Source: Rehmannia glutinosa
Lineage: Eukaryota > Streptophyta > Magnoliopsida > Lamiales > Orobanchaceae
Assembly: GCA_016081115.2 (NCBI GenBank)
Contig: CM071929.1
Coordinates: 930,001-994,000 of the forward strand
DNA length: 64,000 bases
Direction of reading: 5' to 3'
The translations under genes and the position numbers were made by a program. Positions within the stretch are counted from its first letter, which is position 1. Each line of letters begins with the position of its first letter. The notes under the pieces are model-generated. The model worked only from the letters and a program-made list of their open reading frames with translations, made no database searches and was not told the origin of the DNA. Of this stretch, positions 58,273 through 64,000 are shown one piece after another.

Positions 58273-58522
58273 GGGATAATTACAAAAAAGCCCCTGAGGT
58301 CCGGGCTAATTACAAAAAAAATCCAATGATTTTTGAAAATTACAAAAATTACATTTTCCGCTAAAAAATATTTCAAAAACCCCCTTGACATCTATAAAAA
58401 TATTACATTTAACTCCTTAAATTCAAGGCAAAATCAAAATTGAGGGATATTTTGTAATTTTGAAATATCTCTGGGTTTTTTGTAATTAGCCCAAACCTCA
58501 GGGGTGTTTTTGTAATTATCCC
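58273..58522. mobile_element. MITE of the 'TAATTACAAAAA' family, 250 bp
   Basis: Left gggataattacaaaaaagcc. Right in reverse complement gggataattacaaaaacacc. The inverted match of about 45 bp runs through cctgaggt and gggctaatt. Flanks share ttatttt, a possible short target duplication. The smallest and best-preserved member in the window. Confidence 0.8.
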
Positions 58523-58599
58523 TTATTTTTTTGAAAGTTTTTACAAACAATAGAATGTTTGGGACTAAAATATTTTGAGGAAAAAAATTTGCAAGAGAT

Positions 58600-60530
58600 A
58601 ATGGAAAAATTAGGGTTTTGAGAAAAGATGCTCTCTTCTCTCTCCTCCCAAGCCTCTATGGCCGATGCATCTTGATCTTCTCTCTCCTATCCCGGCTCCT
58701 AGGGTTTTACCAAGGGTTTTCCCAAACCTAATTCTGTATCTATTGATCCTCTTACACAAACGTTTCAAACCGCTACAAGAATTGATCAAGAAAATCAAGA
58801 CCAGTCACATTCTACATGTTTTCCTCAAGTTTTAGATCATCATGTTGATCATGCTTCCAAGATTCTCAAGAACCATCCAAGAACGGATCCAGATTTTCAA
58901 GAAACGACTGTGAAGAAATCTTTTGCAAAAATGGTGCACTTCGGGGAGGATACGATTCCAGTTAAGAAATGATATTTTTATTCCGTAACGATAGATGAGG
59001 GATTTATCATCAACGCATAAACGGAGTTACGAGATTCATTGTCGGACAACTCCTACTTCCAAAAGGGGCTAAGCCATGCACGTTAGAGACGCTCAAATCG
59101 AAATTGCATGTCGTTTGGAGAATTCAACATGCTTGGCGATTGGTACCACTAGGTAAGGGTTGTTTTAGTTTACAATTTAATGATATAGCTGACCGTAATC
59201 GTGCTTTCGTTAAAGCTTCATGGAATTTGAATCCGAGTACAATCCACATCACTAATTGGATCCCGGATTTTAATCCTTATAAAATTAATACTTCTATGGC
59301 ACAAGTTTGGGTTCGGATTTATGAACTAGGTATCGAGTATTGGCATCCCTTTTTGATTATGAAGATTGCAAGTGTGATAGGTACTCCGATCCAAATAGAT
59401 GGTCGTTCGTTATCCGGGGAGGTGGGATATTTTGTTCGCGTGTTAGTTGAACTCGATTTAAATAAATCTCTTCAGGAATTTATTATGGTTGAAAGGGTGG
59501 GACATTGCTCTGTTATTTCGATCAGTTATAAGAATTTGCCGGATTTTTGCGTTAATTGTCGGATTATTGGGCATCATATTACAAATTGTCGCCATCAACA
59601 TGAGACAAAAAGACCTGACATTGTTCAAACTGATAAAAGTCTGGTTCGTGGACGATCTGTCATTAGAATGGAGAATCATGATAAGATTCTGGCCAACAAG
59701 GGTAAGGAAGTAGTTTCGGAAACTTGGGTTCAAGTTAATCCCCGGAAAGCCCGTTTCAGGAGAGAAATCTTGGTCCTAAGGAGGGTGGACCATCCACTTC
59801 GGGTATTCAAACACATAATTCTTTTAACGTGTTGGGTGATACATCAGAGGATTTGCATGAAGAGAATGAGCTCTCACATGTTCGTGCAGATGAGGGCCTC
59901 AAAGGTTCGAATGTCAATCTTGATAGGATTATGGTCTTTATCAACCACCAGAACGGAGTTCGGTTATTGTTCATGAGGACATGATGACTACACCAAATTT
60001 AGATGAAAAGAGTCAAGCGGATCTCCACAGTGCCATAAAAGTTGTATCTAGAAATCATCCATTTAATGATTATGTCCTTAGCTCTAACGATCAGTTAGAG
60101 GAAGCAATGATTGCATCAACACGGAAACGTTGGTCTGATATGCTGGATGAAGAAGAACAAGATGAATAGGAAGCTTTAAAGACCAAGTTAGGCAACTCAT
60201 CAACTACTCCACTTGTTATTCGCTCATGTGCTCCCTTAGAAGCTATGAAGGCTCTGGAAATTGCAGCTCGAGGATCATGGGCCGACATTCCACAAGCTAC
60301 ACCAGACCATCAATATGATACTCGAGCACGTACAAAAAATAAAAATGACAATATCACTCGAAAATCCTTGAGACACAAATGCCCTTCATTTAAATTGCGC
60401 CATTAGGTTATTTTATTATTTTTTCTTGGAATTTCGCATTGTTTTTCATTTGCTACCTGATCGGCTTGTGATCAGGACTTTTTTCTTTCTTTTTATATAT
60501 TTTCATTTATTTAAAAAAAGGAAAAAAAAT
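58600..60530 (+). mobile_element. LINE derivative with ORF1 only
   Basis: Starts in CT-rich leader sequence (tctcttctctctcctccca near 58627), contains ORF1 (59042-60405) and a short 3' UTR (60406-60510), and ends in an A-rich tail (ttaaaaaaaggaaaaaaaa, about 60509). No ORF2 follows, so the element is an internal deletion derivative. Target duplication and exact 5' end were not resolved. Confidence 0.6.
59042..60405 (+). pseudogene. LINE ORF1 (DUF4283-type RNA-binding protein), broken
   Basis: From GQLLLPKGAKPCTLETLKSK the frame runs open to 59976. It includes the DUF4283 fold (WRLVPLGKGCFSLQFN, NRAFVKASWNLN, MAQVWVRIYELGIEYW) and the zinc knuckle CVNCRIIGHHITNC (C-x2-C-x4-H-x4-C). Such proteins are ORF1 of plant L1 elements. 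A frame change near 59760 leads to a changed C-terminus. Later pieces (59981-60169, then past a TAG to about 60405: SWADIPQATPDH, DTRARTKNK) are the original C-terminal tail. Upstream, 58960-59042 is also broken. Confidence 0.8.
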
Positions 60531-60611
60531 TACAAATTCTTTTAAAACCAGTTGCAGCCTAAACCCTTCACTTGTTATTTGCATCATGCTACAAAAAGTC
60601 TTTTGCACACA

Positions 60612-60619
60612 TGCCAAAT
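60612..60619. repeat. TGCCAAAT target duplication, copy 1
   Basis: First of three identical octamers around two adjacent hAT elements; the others are at 61945-61952 and 62377-62384. Confidence 0.9.
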
Positions 60620-61944
60620 TAGGGGTGTGCACGGTCCGGTCCGGAGATTTAGACATCTCCAGAACCGTCTCGAAATTCGGAGATCCCAAAATTAAATCTC
60701 TAGAACCGAACCATAAAAAAAATCTCCGGTTCGGTACGGAGATTCGGTTCTAGTGGGACGGTTCGGAGAAACGAAGATTCAAATATTTCACAAATAAAAC
60801 ACACAAAAAAGGTGAAAAGAAAAACCAGTGTAAAAATCATTAAACGGTTATACTTTCAATATTTTTTTTAGTGCACTTTCAAAAATACATACTAAAACTA
60901 TTAGTACTATATGAGTTTAACTTTTTGGTATTTTATATTTAACTTATACATAAAATTTCTTTAATTCATATTTAAGTGATAAATTTTTGATATTGTAATT
61001 ATAAATCTTTCGTTCATGATATAGACTATATATATACTACATATTAGTTTAATATCAATTTAAATTTTAAATCATTTTTTTTTATCTAATTTATAGTTAA
61101 AAATATTGGTGTTCTTTTTGGATTTTAACATAATATGTTTGAGATATTATGTTATTCGTAATAGTAGTAAAAGTGTAGAATCTCAGCTAATGACAAGTTT
61201 AGTAGCATCTATTACACAATAATATATTCTATAAACTTGGCACATTGCCATGGGCTCTTGACTTAGGAAAAATATAATTGACTAATAATTTTGATAAACT
61301 AATATGAAACAAAAATCTATACTCTCAATATCTTAATTTCTTTGTTAAATGATTACTATAGTTTATGTGCAATGTACTAATCATTTAACTAATTTTATTT
61401 TAATTAATTTTCTTGATTAGAGGATGAGTCTAGTTATGATCCTTAATAAGTAAAATATTATCAAATTTAAACATTTTCTACAAATCAAATACGATTTTAT
61501 AATTTCATTTATTGGTTCATTTAAATAAACTAATATGAGTATATGACGTAACTATTAGTGAATTAAATATATATTCAATTATTCATTTGATATATTGATA
61601 AAATATGCCAAATTTTTAATTTGATAATTTTTAGTATTATATAATATTGGATTTCAAAGGAATGTTTAGTTAATTCAATATCAAAATATAAATAAGATAC
61701 AAATATACATATATATATATAAAGTTATTTTAAAATTGGTTCTAGTTTCGGATATTGATTCGTCACGATTGATGCAGTTCTCGATACGGATATTTGAAAA
61801 ATCTCTTAAAGCTTGTACCATGTAAATTTCCGGGGCGGTTGATTCGGAGAAAGTCAAAAAGTCAACGGATATTTTCGGTTCGAATATTTTTTGGTTCGGA
61901 TATTGGTTCGAGTTCGGTGATCTCAAGTCCCATGCACACCCATA
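60620..61944. mobile_element. hAT nonautonomous element A, 1.3 kb
   Basis: Left end taggggtgtgcacggtccgg. Right end in reverse complement tatgggtgtgcatgggactt: 13 of the first 15 bases agree. Flanked by TGCCAAAT on both sides. Left part rich in cggttcgg/ccggagat words, right part in ttcggat/ggttcg words. AT-rich interior without transposase. Confidence 0.88.
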
Positions 61945-61952
61945 TGCCAAAT
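61945..61952. repeat. TGCCAAAT target duplication, shared middle copy
   Basis: Directly abuts the right end of hAT A and the left end of hAT B, serving as a target duplication for both. Confidence 0.9.
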
Positions 61953-62376
61953 TATGGATGACAATGGGGTGGGTCGGGGTGGGTCGGCCATGACCCGGAC
62001 TCCGCCCGTGACTAGAACGAGGCGGGCGGGTCGTGTCGCGGGGCGGGCGGGGCAGGCGCGTAGGTTCGTCTGTTTTAAATTAAATTAAATTAAAAAACAG
62101 AAAAAAATAGAAAAAAATATACATTTAAAAAATATTATTTACAAAATTTATTATTATCAATTTATAAATATTAAATATAATATAAGAATACATAAAAATT
62201 ATATTATAACATATATTATATATGTAAAATATTTATTAAAATATATTTTTAAACTAAAAATTCTAGGCGGGGCGGGGCGGGTACCCGCGGGGAGTGAGAC
62301 CCAGACTCACCCCGCCACGGGTTACGGGGCGGGCCAGGGCAGGTACCCGCGGGTCGGGTCAAAATTGCCATCCCTA
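61953..62376. mobile_element. hAT nonautonomous element B, 424 bp
   Basis: Left end tatggatgacaatggggtgg. Right end in reverse complement tagggatggcaattttgacc: 11 of the first 13 bases agree. Subterminal blocks of gggcggg/acccgcggg, typical of a common plant hAT family starting TAGGGATGGCAA. AT-rich centre, no ORF. Unrelated in sequence to element A. Confidence 0.88.
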
Positions 62377-62384
62377 TGCCAAAT
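62377..62384. repeat. TGCCAAAT target duplication, copy 3
   Basis: Third identical octamer, immediately right of hAT B. Confidence 0.9.
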
Positions 62385-62714
62385 AATGAATCCCAAACTT
62401 ATTTGTGAAATAACAAAAGAGTAAAAGCAAAAAAGATCCTGTAGACGAGCTTTATAACATTATGAAATATAAGCTCCAACATGAAAATAAGGTAACATTA
62501 CTGAAATAGACTTCAAGACACCCTAAAAAAGTCTAGCTATATGCAGTTTTACCACATAGTAAACAACATTTACTAGACATAAACTGCATCATCCAAACAT
62601 GCCTTTATTATCCCAAGGATTCACACACACCATGGGATGAAACACTATAAACTGGAAATATACCACAAATCCTAAAAAAAACCATTGCAATGATCGGTAG
62701 ACGAATATAAACGC

Positions 62715-63062
62715 CTACTCGAGGCCATAATACATCTTCCTCATGCCTACAATAAATTCATAAACCTTGTTTGGATCAGCCAACGACTTGGAGACGCTCT
62801 CTTTCTCCATGCATCTCTTGGCCCATTCAATCAATTTAGGACAATTCTCTTCAATGCTAAAGTTGCCAAAAGTCTCATAGACATGAAACCAGCTGTAGAA
62901 TGGAATTAAGGCAACATCTACAAACCCAAAGTTGTCACCACCAAAGTAACGCTTTTCTCCAAGCTCTCCTTCCAACAACTTGAGCGCATCTATCATTTCT
63001 TTCTTGGCAGTTTCTTGCTCTTCTCCTTTTGTCGACCATATTCCTTTTCCCGCCACACTTAC
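62715..63062 (-). CDS. GSTU: tau-class glutathione S-transferase (third copy), second exon only
   Basis: Minus-strand exon from an acceptor (ttattag/gtaagtg) at 63062 to TAG at 62715, 115 codons plus stop. It reads VAGKGIWSTKGEEQETAKKE, then LGEKRYFGGDNFGFVDVALI, FYSWFHVYETFGNFS and ends MRKMYYGLE. This is the helical C-terminal domain of a tau GST, closest by eye to the second copy in this window (shared FYCW/FYSW, ETFGNFS, ENCPKLIEW). The first exon, with the catalytic Ser, is not in 63063-64000, so it must lie past the window end across an intron over 0.9 kb, or be missing. No lesion in the visible exon. Confidence 0.88.
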   Translation of the reverse strand, partial: VSVAGKGIWSTKGEEQETAKKEMIDALKLLEGELGEKRYFGGDNFGFVDVALIPFYSWFHVYETFGNFSIEENCPKLIEWAKRCMEKESVSKSLADPNKVYEFIVGMRKMYYGLE

Positions 63063-64000
63063 CTAATAATTGGACATGATGAGTAAAATTATTCTGCCAA
63101 ATACTATATGAAAGCATCCAGGTCCGATCCTACCAATCTTTTGGCCTGAGTCGAACTTTAAAATTGGGGCCCCATTTTTTTTTTCAATTTTTTGCTTCTT
63201 TAATTTGAGAATTTTTAATTTAAGGCCTTTAAGGAAAATTAAATATATTGTTAGCAACTAACAAGGCCCAATAGAATATGAGTCCTTTGTTCTTGTGATA
63301 TATTATTGTTAGCAATGAACAAGTAGGATTTGAACCTGAGTGCTTATAGTTGGTGATTTGTTTCAAGGTGGAGTGCATCAGCCATTATGCCAATCACAAA
63401 CTTTGTTCATAACTTTATTTATTTCGTTATTTCCGATATGTACTATATTAAAAGGTAAACAAAAAAATTAGGCCACTAAAAATTTTGTAATTTTTCCGAG
63501 CCCGAGTCGACCGCCTCGTTCGAATAACATGTGGAGCGGTCTTGAAAACATCAATCCACCACCAAAACAAACAATAACACAAGATCTAGAATCTAAAAAG
63601 AAAAAAAAGGATAATTACAAAAACTACCTTGAGATTTAGCCTAATCACAAAAAATATTCAGTTATCTTTCAAAATTATATATACCACACCCCCATTGATA
63701 TTTGTTACCTAACAAATACTCTCTTCTGGAGAATGCAGTCAAGGTGAAATTTGTAAAATAAAAACATGGGATAGTTACAAAAAAAAAAAAAAACTCCCTA
63801 AGGTTTGGGCTAATTACCCCCAAAAAAAAACAGACATGTTTCAGAATTACAAAAAAAAAACATCAGATTTGATTATGTTTTAACTTGAAGGTGGTAACTG
63901 TGATATTTCTATAAATATCAGTAGGTATTTTTTTTATGAAGGAGAAAATGTAAGGACAAAGAATAACACTTGATCAATAGGTTTTTGCAATTTTCAAAAA
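63063..64000 (-). other. intron of the third GSTU gene, MITE-rich
   Basis: No first exon found. From about 63610 the sequence contains ggataattacaaaaactacc and, at 63770-63830, gttacaaaaa...gtttgggctaatta, members of the TAATTACAAAAA family. The end of the window (63840-64000) resembles the intron insert of the first GSTU gene (26930-27115): both have aggtttgattgtgt/agatttgattatgt and atatttct/atatatct words. Confidence 0.5.

Overview
This is a plant nuclear window, almost certainly from an angiosperm eudicot. The evidence is spliced genes with GT-AG introns, a chloroplast-targeted pyruvate dehydrogenase subunit, tau-class glutathione transferases (GSTs), and a repeat complement of Tat and Tekay-like Ty3/gypsy, Ty1/copia, L1-type LINEs, tRNA-derived SINEs, hAT and PIF/Harbinger elements. 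The species cannot be named from sequence alone. All assignments come from reading the sequence; no database was searched.

Genes: (1) 1202-6196, minus: intact four-exon chloroplast PDH E1-beta gene (398 aa) with a 3.4 kb third intron. (2) 20431-24258, plus: seven-exon plastid-type sugar-phosphate/phosphate translocator family gene (like Arabidopsis At3g14410). It has a 1-nt frameshift in exon 6, a probable second one at its N-terminus, and a solo LTR in intron 3. (3) Three tau GSTs: 26431-27566 plus (222 aa), 47383-48964 plus (218 aa), and 62715-63062 minus (second exon only; first exon lies beyond the window). The three GSTs look like a local family pushed apart by transposons.

Mobile DNA fills most of the rest, in several clear nests. 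Nest A (7150-19503): a hAT element split by an 11.6 kb Tat-type Ty3/gypsy element (7342-18973, target duplication CATTG), which is itself split by a 1.03 kb hAT element (16198-17227, 8-bp duplication CGTATGAG). Nest B (28619-43356): a TIR element split by a minus-strand copia element (29190-42967), itself split inside gag by a minus-strand Tekay-like gypsy element with 2.4 kb LTRs (33730-41129, duplication TGGAA). Nest C (49488-56751): a poly(A) retroposon with a 16-bp duplication, holding a PIF/Harbinger derivative (49550-50533, TAA duplication) and a LINE (51013-55892). Nest D (45988-46783): two related SINEs, with a 178-bp hAT MITE sitting inside the target duplication of the second. Pair E (60612-62384): two different hAT elements back to back, separated and flanked by three perfect copies of TGCCAAAT.

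Notable points: the triple TGCCAAAT arrangement; an apparently trans-mobilised gypsy element with near-identical LTRs but a ruined interior; a duplicated as-1/ocs-like element upstream of the middle GST gene; the frameshifts in the translocator; and a spliced-looking antisense ORF in the Tat element. I found no convincing new multi-gene system; the novelty here is mainly in element structure and insertion history.
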